Positions 35,850 through 44,694 are shown, numbered from the stretch's first letter. The stretch is 64,000 bases of DNA from VXNE01 sp965206615 (GCA_965206615.1 CBDBKI010000005.1:1922001-1986000); one strand, 5' to 3'. The notes: generated by a model not told the origin, from the letters alone. Numbers and translations: made by a program.

Positions 35850-36305
35850 CATGGCGCGCGGCTCCATGCGGAACACCCACCGGTGCGGCGGAGCTTCCGT
35901 GGCGCCGAGGACGCCCAGCAGGCGTCGGCGTTCCTGATCGTCCGTGATCCGCACCGCCCGGCGCGCGTAGATCTCGCCGTCGATCTTGAGCCGCACGTTG
36001 GCGTCGCGGGCGACATTCCTTGGCCAGCGCTTGGTTGCGCAGACGCTGCAGGGCACGTAGAGGGCGCCGTCGTCGACCCAGGAGTTCGTCGTTACCGAGT
36101 GCGGAATGCCGTACCAGGTGGCGGTCTCGACGAAGATCTGCATCCGTCCGGGCGACCGGAAGGACCAGTCGGTGTCCTGCTCGGCGGCCAGCGGTCCGCC
36201 GAGACGCGTGCCGGCGCGACGCTCCTCGGGGTCGAACGGGATGTTCATGGCCGCGACATAGGCGACCAGCAGTACGGCGACGACGATCAGGATGGCTTTC
36301 TTCAT
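35847..36305 (-). CDS. Membrane-anchored DDN/PPOX-like small protein
   Basis: 152 residues. The signal anchor MKKAILIVVAVLLVAYVAAMNI is followed by a domain with FVETATWYGIPHSVTTNSWVDDGALYVPCSVCATKRWPRNVARDANVRLKIDGEIY, similar in plan to nitroreductase-type split barrels. CSVC is a possible metal or redox pair. The ATG at 36305 is chosen because it opens the anchor. The protein ends PRAM then TAG, the TAG being part of the hairpin repeat edge. It precedes the ThDP gene on the same strand. Confidence 0.6.
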   Translation of the reverse strand: MKKAILIVVAVLLVAYVAAMNIPFDPEERRAGTRLGGPLAAEQDTDWSFRSPGRMQIFVETATWYGIPHSVTTNSWVDDGALYVPCSVCATKRWPRNVARDANVRLKIDGEIYARRAVRITDDQERRRLLGVLGATEAPPHRWVFRMEPRAM

Positions 36306-36450
36306 GCTCGCTCCGGTCCGTGTTCCTTGGGGGTCGCATCTCGCAGGGAGCGCAACACGGCGGATTGTGGCACAAGGTCGAGTCCGCCGGCGTGGGAGCC
36401 CGGGCGTTGTCCTACAATGGTTCGTTTCAGTGGACGAGGATCGCGGAGCA

Positions 36451-37455
36451 ATGACCGAGAACCGAAAGATCGTGATAGCCACGTTGCCGCAGGGCAAGCT
36501 CAAGGAGTCCGACTACGATCTCGTCACGGAGCCCGCTCCGACGCCGGGGGAGGGTGAAGTCCTGTGTCGGACGCTCGCGGTATCGGTCGACGCCGGTGCC
36601 CGCGCCGGTCTGCAGGGCAGCGCGACCTATGCCGGCGCGCCACAGACCGGTGTCGTGATGCGCGGCAGCGCCGTGGCCCGTGTGGCAGCATCGAACGACG
36701 CCTCGGTGGCCGTGGGCGACATCGTCTCCTGCGGCGCCGGCTGGCAGGACTATTCGGTGCACGCGGCGAATGCGGTGGAGCGGATCGACTACGACGGCGA
36801 TCCGGCGGACTATCTCGGGGTGCTCGGCGGCACGGGCATGACGGCGTATTTCGGACTGCTTGCGGTGACGGACCCGCAGCCGGGCGAGACCGTGATGGTC
36901 TCGGCGGCCGCGGGTGCGGTGGGGCACATCGTTGGACAGCTTGCGAAGATCCGGGGGTGCCGGGTGGTCGGTGTCGCCGGCACCGATGCGAAGAACGCGC
37001 GCCTCGTCGACGAGCTCGGGTTCGACGCCGTGGCGAACTACCGCGACGGCGGCTTCCGCCAGGCGCTGAAGGAAGCGACGCCAGACGGTGTCGACGTGTA
37101 TTTCGACAACACCGGCGGGACGGTGCTGGGTTCGGCGCTCTTCCGGATGAACCTACGGGGCCGCATCTCCTGCTGCGGCGTGGTGTCCCAATACGACACG
37201 TCGAGCCCCGAGCCGGGCCCGCGCGGTATCCCGGGGCTGCTGGTGAACAAGCGCATCCGTATGGAGGGGTTCCTGGTGTTCGACTACGCCGACCGGTACG
37301 GCGAGGCCCGGGCGGACATGCAGGCATGGATGGCGTCGGGCGAAGTCACGCCCTGGGTGGACGAGTTCGACGGCCTCGAGTCGGCGCCGCGGGCGTTCGT
37401 CGACCTGCTCGCCGGCGGCAACGTCGGCAAGCGTTTCGTGCGCGTGGCGGACTGA
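36451..37455 (+). CDS. MDR-family NADP-dependent oxidoreductase (prostaglandin/leukotriene reductase type)
   Basis: 334 residues with no zinc ligands. The N-terminal GroES-like domain contains PAPTPGEGEVLCRTLAVSVD, and the Rossmann domain contains VMVSAAAGAVGHIVGQLAKIRGCRVVGVAG, the AAxGxxG motif of this subfamily. GLLVNKRIRMEGFLVFDY is also a hallmark. Such enzymes reduce enones or allylic ketones with NADPH. ATG at 36451 has GCGGAG nearby. It is divergent from the ThDP cluster and 148 bases ahead of the poly-G-preceded gene. Confidence 0.9.
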   Translation: MTENRKIVIATLPQGKLKESDYDLVTEPAPTPGEGEVLCRTLAVSVDAGARAGLQGSATYAGAPQTGVVMRGSAVARVAASNDASVAVGDIVSCGAGWQDYSVHAANAVERIDYDGDPADYLGVLGGTGMTAYFGLLAVTDPQPGETVMVSAAAGAVGHIVGQLAKIRGCRVVGVAGTDAKNARLVDELGFDAVANYRDGGFRQALKEATPDGVDVYFDNTGGTVLGSALFRMNLRGRISCCGVVSQYDTSSPEPGPRGIPGLLVNKRIRMEGFLVFDYADRYGEARADMQAWMASGEVTPWVDEFDGLESAPRAFVDLLAGGNVGKRFVRVAD

Positions 37456-37581
37456 TTGCCAGGATCGCCCGGTGCGCGGGCGTCGCGACGTCGTTGACGG
37501 TCCGGGTCCGTGATGCGAGCATTCGCACCCTCATGGTACGGCCCCGCGCATGGAGCGCGGTGCAGGTGCCCAGTATTTTTC

Positions 37582-37597
37582 GGGGGGGGGGGGGGGG
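37582..37597 (+). repeat. Poly-G tract of 16 bases in the leader of an exported-protein gene
   Basis: A run of sixteen G lies seven bases before the ATG at 37604, preceded by cagtatttttc, which contains a TATTTT word. No other Shine-Dalgarno sequence is present, so the G run probably acts as one. Homopolymers of this length are prone to slippage in replication and in sequencing. Confidence 0.9.
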
Positions 37598-37603
37598 AAG
37601 CCC

Positions 37604-38479
37604 ATGCGTCGCGGATTCATCAAGCTCCTGGCCGGGACGGCCCTCTCGTTGCTGGCCGGTATGTCGGCGGTCCAGCTGGGCGCAGCCGTGGCCGAAGAGG
37701 CTCGGTCCGACGTCGCGCCGCGCGGGCCGGGCGGGGTGCATCCCGACCTGAACGGCATCTGGCAGGCGCTCAACGAGGCGAACTACGACATCGAACTGCA
37801 CCTCGCGCGCCCGTCGATGCAGTCGCGTGCGGGCCCGCACGGTCCGGTCCCGTCGCTCGAGACCTACAAGCTGGGTGCGGTGGTGTCGGTACCGCCGGGC
37901 CTGGGCGTCGTCGAGGGCGGCAAGATCCCCTACACGCCCGAGGCACTCGAGAAGAAGCTCGAGAACCAGGCCGATTGGATCAACCGCGACCCGGAGGTGA
38001 AGTGCTACCTGCCCGGCGTGCCGCGCGCGAACTACATGCCGCACCCGTTCCAGATCTTCCAGGGCGAGGACACCCTGTTCTTCGCCTACCAGTACTCGGG
38101 CGCCGTGCGGGACATCTACACGCAGGACCCCGGCCCCGCACCCATCGACAGCTGGATGGGCCAGTCCTACGCGACCTGGGACGGCGACACGCTCGTGATC
38201 GAGGTCACGGGACTCAACGACCAGACGTGGTTCGACCGGGCCGGCAACCACCACAGCAACCAGATGAAGGTCACGGAGCGGTACACGCCGACCGGCCCCG
38301 ACCACCTGCACTACGAGGCGACGATCGAGGACCCCGAGACCTTCACCGAGCCGTGGAAGATCTCGATGCCGCTGTATCGCCGCAAGGAGGCGAATATGGC
38401 CCTGATGGACTTCCGCTGCGTCGAGTTCGTCGAGGAACTGTTGTACGGCGAGTGGCGGCGGAACCCGCTGCCGCGCTAG
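37604..38479 (+). CDS. Exported protein of unknown function (Tat/Sec signal), beta-rich
   Basis: 291 residues. MRRGFIKLLAGTALSLLAGMSAVQLGAAVA is a signal peptide with paired arginines. The mature part starts with a HPDLNGIWQALNEANYDIE segment and has repeated short motifs (DSWMGQSYATWDGDTLVIEVTGLND, then ERYTPTGPDHLHYEATIEDPETFTEPWKISMPL). The same IEVTG / DPETFTEPW pattern recurs in the next gene, so they are relatives within a periplasmic family often found beside TonB systems. No catalytic residues can be assigned. Confidence 0.7.
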   Translation: MRRGFIKLLAGTALSLLAGMSAVQLGAAVAEEARSDVAPRGPGGVHPDLNGIWQALNEANYDIELHLARPSMQSRAGPHGPVPSLETYKLGAVVSVPPGLGVVEGGKIPYTPEALEKKLENQADWINRDPEVKCYLPGVPRANYMPHPFQIFQGEDTLFFAYQYSGAVRDIYTQDPGPAPIDSWMGQSYATWDGDTLVIEVTGLNDQTWFDRAGNHHSNQMKVTERYTPTGPDHLHYEATIEDPETFTEPWKISMPLYRRKEANMALMDFRCVEFVEELLYGEWRRNPLPR

Positions 38480-38501
38480 CGTGTCCGGTGAGGTGGCAAC
38501 G

Positions 38502-39605
38502 ATGAGCGACAGGTCAGTGCGTGCCGGGACATGGTGGAGCGCGATCGTGGGGTCGGCGATCCTCTGCGCTGCAGGCGTCGTCGCCGATGACATCCCGCGT
38601 ACTCCGGATGGGCGCCCCGATCTCGCCGGGAACTACGATGTCGCCACGCTCACTCCGTTGCAGCGCCCGGAGATGTTCGGGGACAAGCTGTTCCTGACCC
38701 GTGCGGAGGCGGACCGGATCGCCGAAGAGGAACGCGCCCGCATGGCCCAGGCGCAGGAATCGACGGATCCGGATCGCGGAGCGCCGCCGGTGGGTGGCGA
38801 CGGATCGCCAGGCCCGGCGGGCAACGTCGGCGGCTATAACGCGTTCTGGATCGACCGGGGCGAGGACGCCTTCGCCATCGGTGGCGAGTTCCGGACCTCG
38901 ATTGTCGTGGATCCACCCAATGGCCGGTTCCCGGCCATGATGCCGGCGGCGCTGAAAGGGGTGATGGCGCGCCGCGCGTTGTTCCGGAAAAACACCGGGG
39001 AGGCCTGGTGGTTGACGCTCGACGGACCAGGTCCTTACGACGACCCGGAAGTGCGCCCGCTCGGCGAGCGTTGCCTGCTCGGGTTCGGCTCCACCTCGGG
39101 CCCGCCGATGCTGCCGGTGCTCTACAACAACATGAAGCGGATCGTGCAGACGCCGGAGTACATCGTGATCCTGGTGGAGATGGTCCACGACGCCCGCATC
39201 ATCCGCATGAACGCCGAACACGCGCCGCCGTCGGTGCGCAAGTGGATGGGCGACTCGGTTGGCCACTGGGAAGGGGACACGCTGGTGGTGGACACCACGA
39301 ATTTCCGTTCCCGGACGGGCCTCTTCGCCGGGTCGGAGAACCTCCATGTCGTGGAGCGGTTCCAGCGCCAGGATGCGGACACCTTGCTCTACAGTTTCAC
39401 GGTGGACGACCCGACCGTGTGGACCGAGCCCTGGAGCGGGGAGTATCCATGGCCCGTCACCGACGACAGCGTCTACGAGTACGCCTGTCACGAAGCGAAC
39501 TATGCGCTCGGCAACATCATGCGCGGCGCGCGTCTCCTGGAAGCCGATGCGATGCAGACAACGGCTCAGACAACGGCTCAGACAACGGAGAGAGGCGCCG
39601 AATGA
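38502..39605 (+). CDS. Exported protein of unknown function, related to the preceding gene
   Basis: 367 residues with a signal peptide (SAIVGSAILCAAGVVA). The mature part includes RTPDGRPDLAGNYDV, then GHWEGDTLVVDTTNFRSRTG and VDDPTVWTEPWSGEYPW, parallel to the neighbour. I choose the ATG at 38502, which follows GGTGAGGTGG, rather than the GTG at 38481. The C-terminus carries a threefold QTTA repeat. It is probably co-transcribed with both neighbours. A role in periplasmic handling of a substrate is only inference. Confidence 0.7.
   Translation: MSDRSVRAGTWWSAIVGSAILCAAGVVADDIPRTPDGRPDLAGNYDVATLTPLQRPEMFGDKLFLTRAEADRIAEEERARMAQAQESTDPDRGAPPVGGDGSPGPAGNVGGYNAFWIDRGEDAFAIGGEFRTSIVVDPPNGRFPAMMPAALKGVMARRALFRKNTGEAWWLTLDGPGPYDDPEVRPLGERCLLGFGSTSGPPMLPVLYNNMKRIVQTPEYIVILVEMVHDARIIRMNAEHAPPSVRKWMGDSVGHWEGDTLVVDTTNFRSRTGLFAGSENLHVVERFQRQDADTLLYSFTVDDPTVWTEPWSGEYPWPVTDDSVYEYACHEANYALGNIMRGARLLEADAMQTTAQTTAQTTERGAE
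39555..39588 (+). repeat. 12-bp tandem repeat at the 3' end of a gene
   Basis: The unit cagacaacggct occurs at 39555 and 39567, with a near-full third copy at 39579, encoding QTTAQTTAQTTE. Copy change would keep the reading frame. Confidence 0.9.
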
Positions 39606-39631
39606 CCCCTGACAAACTAGAGGTAAACAAC

Positions 39632-40057
39632 ATGCGGACGATGTTTCTGATTCTTCTGGGCGGACTTCTGGCCGCGGTGCCGGCGTCGGCTCACCACGCC
39701 TTCGGGGCCGAGTTCGATCCGAACCGGCCGCTCATCCTCCGGGGACCGGTGGTCAAGGTCGAGTGGGTGAATCCGCATGCGTGGATCCACCTTGAGCACA
39801 CGACCGACGCCGGTGAGAAGGAAGCCTGGATGGTCGAAGGCGGCACGCCGAACACGCTGCTGCGGCGGGGTTTGACGCGCAACTCGCTGATGCCGGGGAC
39901 GCTGATCGTGGTGGATGGGTACCAGAGCAAGGACCGCTCGCAGCGGGCCAACGGCAGGGACATCACGTTCGAGAACGGCGAGAAGATCTTCCTGGGCTCG
40001 TCGGGAACGGGTGCACCGCGGGACGGCCGGGATCCCACGGAACCGGCTCGGAACTGA
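39632..40057 (+). CDS. DUF6152 family exported protein
   Basis: 141 residues with signal peptide MRTMFLILLGGLLAAVPASA. The mature sequence HHAFGAEFDPNRPLILRGPVVKVEWVNPHAWIHLE is the DUF6152 hallmark, and WMVEGGTPNTLLRRGLTRNSLMPGTLIVVDGYQSKD is its core. A start at 39602 overlapping the previous stop (ATGA) is possible, but the ATG at 39632 with GAGGT fits the signal peptide better. Third exported protein in a row. Function unknown. Confidence 0.82.
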   Translation: MRTMFLILLGGLLAAVPASAHHAFGAEFDPNRPLILRGPVVKVEWVNPHAWIHLEHTTDAGEKEAWMVEGGTPNTLLRRGLTRNSLMPGTLIVVDGYQSKDRSQRANGRDITFENGEKIFLGSSGTGAPRDGRDPTEPARN

Positions 40058-40094
40058 CACGCAGGCGTACGCTTCCGCCGCGGCGGGAGCCCGA

Positions 40095-41597
40095 GTGAAT
40101 ACGCTGCTGGACCTCCTGGAGGGCGTCGGGCGTTCGGCAGACGCCGTCGCCATCCGGGCGCCCCAACGGCTGCCGTTGGCGTGTGCCGGGCTCCTTGCGC
40201 AGGCGGAGCGTACCGGCCGCGCCCTGCGCGGCGCGGGCGTCGGGGCCGAAGACTGCGCCGCCATCGTCCTGCCGAACGGTCCCGCCATGGCCAGCGCGTT
40301 CGCCTGTATCGCCCCCTGGTGCGCTGCCGCACCGCTGAACCCCGCCTACAAGGCAGAGGAGTTCGACTTCTACCTCGCGGACCTTGACGCGCGCGTGCTG
40401 ATCGTGGCGGCGGGGGCGGACACTGTGGCCCGCGATGTCGCGACGCGGCGCGGCGCGCGGGTGATCGAAATGGTCGAGTCCGACGCGGCTGGCGCGTTCG
40501 CGCTGGATGTTTCGGGGGAAGCCGATGTCGCGCGCCGTGGCGAGGACGCGGTGGCCCTGATCCTCCACACGTCGGGGACGACGTCCCGCCCCAAGATGGT
40601 CCCGCTGACACAGGCCAACCTGTGCGCGTCGGCCCGGAACATCGCGCGTACCCTGGCACTGACGGCGGCGGACACCTGCCTCAACGTGATGCCGCTCTTT
40701 CACATCCACGGGCTCATGGCGCCGGTACTGGCGAGCCTTGCGAGCGGCGCCTCGGTGTACTGCACGCCCGGCTTCGACGCCCTGCGCTTCTTTGGCTGGC
40801 TCGACGACGCCCAACCCACCTGGTACAGCGCGGTACCGACCATGCATCAGGCGATCCTGGCCCGCTCGGGCCGGAACCGGGACCGGATCGCGCGGGCACG
40901 GCTGCGCTTCATCCGTTCGTCCTCGGCCGCACTTCCCGCGCAGGTCATGGCGGCCCTGGAAGACACGTTCGATGCGCCGGTGATCGAGGCCTATGCCATG
41001 ACCGAGGCGGCGCACCAGATGTGCTCGAACCCGCTGCCGCCGGCGCCGCGCAAGCCGGGCTTCGTCGGTCCGGGCGCAGGGCCGGAAGTCGCCATCATGA
41101 ACGATGCCGGTGACACTCTGCCGACGGGGGAAGAAGGGGAGATCGTCATCCGCGGCGCCAACGTCATGCGCGGCTACCTCGCGAATCCCGCGGCGGATGC
41201 GACGGCGTTTCACGGTACGTGGTTCCGCACCGGGGACCTCGGCTACATGGATGGCGACGGCTACGTCAAGGTCACGGGTCGCCTCAAGGAGATCATCAAC
41301 CGGGGCGGCGAGAAGATCGCGCCGCTCGAGGTGGACGAAGTCCTGCTCGACCATCCGGCGGTCGCGCAGGTCTGCACGTTCGCGGTGCCGCACGAGCGGC
41401 TCGGTGAGGATGTGGCGGCGGCGGTCGTGCTGAAAGCGGAAGCGGCGGTCGACGAGAGGACCTTGCGGGACTTCGCGGCCGAGCGCCTGGCCGACTTCAA
41501 GGTGCCACGCACCATCGTGTTCATCGAAGAGATCCCCAAGGGCCCGACGGGCAAGATCCAGCGCATTGGCCTCGCGCGGGCGCTGGGCCTGTCATGA
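40095..41597 (+). CDS. AMP-dependent acyl-CoA synthetase/ligase
   Basis: 500 residues. The P-loop-like signature LHTSGTTSRPKMVPLT, PLFHIHGLM, YAMTEAAHQM and the hinge region GRLKEIINRGGEKIAPLEVDE are all in place. The adenylation lysine is in PKGPTGKIQR. It forms acyl-CoA from a carboxylic acid, ATP and CoA; it resembles the small-acid type (oxalate or malonate-like) in length and order. The GTG start at 40095 is preceded by GGGAG. It overlaps the next gene by four bases. Confidence 0.88.
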   Translation: MNTLLDLLEGVGRSADAVAIRAPQRLPLACAGLLAQAERTGRALRGAGVGAEDCAAIVLPNGPAMASAFACIAPWCAAAPLNPAYKAEEFDFYLADLDARVLIVAAGADTVARDVATRRGARVIEMVESDAAGAFALDVSGEADVARRGEDAVALILHTSGTTSRPKMVPLTQANLCASARNIARTLALTAADTCLNVMPLFHIHGLMAPVLASLASGASVYCTPGFDALRFFGWLDDAQPTWYSAVPTMHQAILARSGRNRDRIARARLRFIRSSSAALPAQVMAALEDTFDAPVIEAYAMTEAAHQMCSNPLPPAPRKPGFVGPGAGPEVAIMNDAGDTLPTGEEGEIVIRGANVMRGYLANPAADATAFHGTWFRTGDLGYMDGDGYVKVTGRLKEIINRGGEKIAPLEVDEVLLDHPAVAQVCTFAVPHERLGEDVAAAVVLKAEAAVDERTLRDFAAERLADFKVPRTIVFIEEIPKGPTGKIQRIGLARALGLS

Positions 41598-42616
41598 GAG
41601 TCTGCGTATTCGGCGCAGGGGCGATCGGCGGGTACCTGGCGGTCCACCTGGCGCGCCATGCGGCGGCGGACATCTCGGTCGTCGCGCGCGGCCCGCACCT
41701 GGACGCGATCCAGCGTCGTGGGTTGTCGCTCGACGTCGGAGACCGCCGCGTCACGGCCCGGCCCCTCGCGACGTCCGATCCCCGCACGCTTGGCGAGCAG
41801 GATTACGTGGTGCTGACCCTCAAGGCACACTCGATACCGGGCGTGGTGGAGTCCATGCAGCCGCTCCTGGGGCCGGAAACGGCCGTGATCAGCGGCGTCA
41901 ACGGGATTCCGTGGTGGTACTTTCATGGCCTCGACTCGCCCTTTGGTTCCCGTCACGTGGAGAGCGTCGATCCCGGCGGTGCGGTATGGGAGAGAGTCGG
42001 CCCCGAGCGCGCCATCGGCTGCGTGGTCTATCCGTCCTGCGAGGTCGTGGAACCCGGCGTCGTGCGCCATCTCTCGGACGACAAGTTCAGCCTCGGGGAG
42101 CCGTCCGGAGAACGCAGCGCTCGCGTGCGTGCGTTCGCTTCGCTGTGCGTGGAGGCGGGGATCAAGGCACCGCTACGGCCCCGTCTGCGCGACGAGATCT
42201 GGGTGAAGCTGTGGGGCAACCTCGCGTTCAATCCACTGAGTGCGTTGACTGGCGCAACGCTGGACGTGCTCGCGACGGAGCCCGACACGCGCGGCACCGC
42301 CCGCCGCATGATGCTGGAGGCGCAGGCCGTCGGCGAGGCGTTCGGAGTGCGTTTCGCCGTGGACGTGGACCGGCGCATCGACGGTGCCGCACGCGTCGGC
42401 GCACATCGGACATCGATGCTGCAGGACCTGGAGCGAGGGCGACCGCTCGAGAACGACGCCCTGGTCGGCGCCGTGCAGGAGTTGGGCCGGCTGGCCGGCG
42501 TTGCGACGCCGACCATCGACCTGATCCATGGGCTGCTGCGGCAGCGTATTGCCTTTCGGAAGGCGGACGACGAGCGCGTCGCGGCGCTATCATCGGCGTA
42601 TCGGATCGTCGAATAG
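41594..42616 (+). CDS. Ketopantoate reductase (PanE/ApbA) family protein
   Basis: 340 residues. The Rossmann motif FGAGAIGGYLAVHLAR opens the protein, followed by VVLTLKAHSIPGV. The C-terminal helical domain has the catalytic-type lysine region EIWVKLWGNLAFNPLSALTG and a later DLERGRPLENDALVGAV. Probably an NADPH-linked 2-keto acid reductase, not necessarily the pantothenate enzyme. The four-base ATGA overlap with the acyl-CoA ligase shows translational coupling, and the same transcript may continue into the USP gene ten bases later. Confidence 0.85.
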   Translation: MRVCVFGAGAIGGYLAVHLARHAAADISVVARGPHLDAIQRRGLSLDVGDRRVTARPLATSDPRTLGEQDYVVLTLKAHSIPGVVESMQPLLGPETAVISGVNGIPWWYFHGLDSPFGSRHVESVDPGGAVWERVGPERAIGCVVYPSCEVVEPGVVRHLSDDKFSLGEPSGERSARVRAFASLCVEAGIKAPLRPRLRDEIWVKLWGNLAFNPLSALTGATLDVLATEPDTRGTARRMMLEAQAVGEAFGVRFAVDVDRRIDGAARVGAHRTSMLQDLERGRPLENDALVGAVQELGRLAGVATPTIDLIHGLLRQRIAFRKADDERVAALSSAYRIVE

Positions 42617-42626
42617 AGGTCGAGCG

Positions 42627-43496
42627 ATGTCGTACAAACGAGTGGTGGTGGCAGTGGACGTGGTCTCGGACTCGGCCGAGACCGTCATGCAGCGCACGAG
42701 ACAGATCTGTTCCGACGCCGACGTCACGGCGGTGCACGTCGTGGACGAAGGCTACCTGTATTTCAGCGACGAGGTGGCGATTCCGGGCATCGCCGACCTG
42801 CACGACAAGGTGATGGAGGAGTCCGCGCAACGTCTGGAAACCGTCTGCCAGCCGGCCGACATCCAGGACCGGGCATTGCTGGAGGGCCATGCGGCCAACG
42901 AGATCCATCGCTATGCGGAAGAGCACGGCGCCGATCTCGTCATCATGGGCGCGCACGGGCGGCACGGCTGGCGGCTGCTGCTCGGTTCCACGGCCAACGC
43001 GGTGTTGCACGGGACCCCGTGCGACGTGCTCTGTGTGCACATCCCGGAGGAGGCCGAGCCGTTCCGGGAAGTGCTGGTGGCGGTCGACTCCACGGAGGAG
43101 GCCAACGAAGTACTGCAACGGGCGGTCGAAGTGGCGTCGATCAGTGGAGCGCGGGTATCGGTGCTGTCGGTCGTACGCCCGCTCGAGCACTCCTACGCGG
43201 GTGTGGACGTCGCGTCATACGGCGACACCGGAATCCGCTTTGCGCACGAGGCCGAGGAGCAGGTGACGGCGCAGGTCGAAACACTGGCGGACAGTTTCGA
43301 TGTCACCGGTGAGCGACTCGTGCGGCGCGGTCATCCGGCGGAGGAGATCCACGCGGCAGCCGACGAGTTGTCGGCGGACCTCGTGGTCGTCGGCACGCAC
43401 GGCCGGCACGGCTTCCGGCTGCTGCTCGGCTCGACGGCCAATGCGGTGCTGCACGGGGCCAAGTCGGACATTCTGGCGGTGCGCCTGGGCGGTTGA
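42627..43496 (+). CDS. Tandem-domain universal stress protein (UspA family)
   Basis: 289 residues with two USP domains. Domain one ends with LVIMGAHGRHGWRLLLGSTANAVLH and domain two with LVVVGTHGRHGFRLLLGSTANAVLH. Both keep the ATP-binding G-x2-G-x9-G-[ST] pattern. The ATG at 42627 follows GAGGT. A stress-response role is by family; there is no regulator nearby. The gap after it holds a CTTGT hairpin pair. Confidence 0.9.
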   Translation: MSYKRVVVAVDVVSDSAETVMQRTRQICSDADVTAVHVVDEGYLYFSDEVAIPGIADLHDKVMEESAQRLETVCQPADIQDRALLEGHAANEIHRYAEEHGADLVIMGAHGRHGWRLLLGSTANAVLHGTPCDVLCVHIPEEAEPFREVLVAVDSTEEANEVLQRAVEVASISGARVSVLSVVRPLEHSYAGVDVASYGDTGIRFAHEAEEQVTAQVETLADSFDVTGERLVRRGHPAEEIHAAADELSADLVVVGTHGRHGFRLLLGSTANAVLHGAKSDILAVRLGG

Positions 43497-43551
43497 CGCA
43501 CTCAGCCAGCGCCCCCCGGGCCGGGCCTGACGGGTAATTCGGGCGCGATGC

Positions 43552-43630
43552 GTAGGGGCGACGCTTGTCGTCGCCCCTGTCGAGGTTGCGCAAGCCCTTG
43601 GCAACGGGACGGGACAAGCCCGTCCCCTAC
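43552..43630. repeat. Complete convergent CTTGT hairpin pair (GTAG...CTAC)
   Basis: GTAG at 43552, hairpin gggcgacg-cttgt-cgtcgccc (43556-43576), a spacer of 29 bases, then gggacggg-acaag-cccgtccc (43606-43626) and CTAC at 43627-43630. The cleanest full-length copy in the window, in a convergent intergenic region. Confidence 0.85.
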
Positions 43631-43696
43631 ATCGCCCCGTCGGGTTTGGCGAGGCCGGAGAAAGCCAGCCGCGAACGGTTGGGCAACGCCAGTCGG

Positions 43697-44545
43697 TTAC
43701 TTTCGAAACTCCTTGAGGTGAGCCAGGGTCTCGCGCAGCACGCCGGCTTGCGCCTCCTGTATCAGCCAGTGCCCCGCGTCGAGTTCCACCAGCCGGTAGG
43801 GACCGTCCATCAGGGGCGGCGTGGCGGTGACGCCTGGGCGTCCGATGGCCTGGTCCCGGTTGCCCCACATCATGAGCGTGGGCACGGCGACCTGGCCAAC
43901 GGGTTGCCGGTCCACGGTCAGTCCGCCGCGATACCAGTTGAGCGCGCCGGTCAGCGCGCCGGGCTGCCTGAGCACGCGCAGGTACTCCTCGACCTGCGCG
44001 GGCGCGGATTCGTTCCAGACGTTGCGCAATGCCGCGAAGTCGTTGGCGGAGAGGGCTTCCTCGGCCGTGCCGACCTGGCGGAAGAAATCCATGTACTGAC
44101 TGCGCTCCCGCTGCTCGGGGTTGTTGGCGATCGCCTGGCCAAAGGCGTCGATGTGGGGCACGGACAGCGCCGTCCAACTGATGAGACGATCCGCGTGGCG
44201 GCCCGCCATGTACCAACCCAGTCCCGCGCCGTGGTCGTGACCGACGAGGTGGAAGCGCTCTCTTCCGAGTGCGTCGGCGATGGCCAGAATGTCCGGAGCC
44301 ATGGCGGCATGGGCGTAGTGCTCGGCCGGGGCGGGTCGTGCGCCGGGACTGTAGCCCCTGAGATCCGGCGCGAGGGCGGTATAGCCATTGTCCGCCAGGT
44401 GCCCGAGGAGCGGCAGCCACATGTGCGACGTCTCCGGGAATCCATGCAGGAGGATGACGAGGGCGCCCCCGTCTCCTGCGCGGCGCACGTCGTAGGTGTA
44501 CTCGCCGGCGCGCATCTGTGTCTGTTCCATCGTCACTTCGGTCAC
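43697..44545 (-). CDS. Alpha/beta hydrolase, epoxide-hydrolase-like
   Basis: 282 residues from the GTG at 44545. Oxyanion motif HGFPETSHMW, nucleophile elbow VGHDHGAGLG (aspartate nucleophile as in epoxide hydrolases and dehalogenases), acid in WGNRDQA and histidine in DAGHWLIQE. The frame upstream of the GTG stays open and encodes a lipoprotein-type signal (ACLVALALAAC), but no ATG, GTG or TTG opens it. So the gene may lack its native start, or there is an indel near 44600. Confidence 0.82.
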   Translation of the reverse strand: MTEVTMEQTQMRAGEYTYDVRRAGDGGALVILLHGFPETSHMWLPLLGHLADNGYTALAPDLRGYSPGARPAPAEHYAHAAMAPDILAIADALGRERFHLVGHDHGAGLGWYMAGRHADRLISWTALSVPHIDAFGQAIANNPEQRERSQYMDFFRQVGTAEEALSANDFAALRNVWNESAPAQVEEYLRVLRQPGALTGALNWYRGGLTVDRQPVGQVAVPTLMMWGNRDQAIGRPGVTATPPLMDGPYRLVELDAGHWLIQEAQAGVLRETLAHLKEFRK

Positions 44546-44694
44546 CTCGGGTTCTCCGGTTGGGTCCGTGCACGCGGCAAGCGCCAGTGCGACAAGACAG
44601 GCCGTCCAGGCGCGGAGTCGGGTTCTTCTCCTGCTCCGCGAGATACTCCGGCGTGTAGACGGTTCGGGCCCCGGGACCGGTCCGGGGGGTGAGT

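Noticed and set aside
33995..36016. ThDP enzyme with a 129-residue N-terminal extension
   Set aside because: The extension is low-complexity, R- and P-rich sequence that runs over the hairpin repeat and into the neighbouring gene antisense context. The family starts at KTADAIAHVL.
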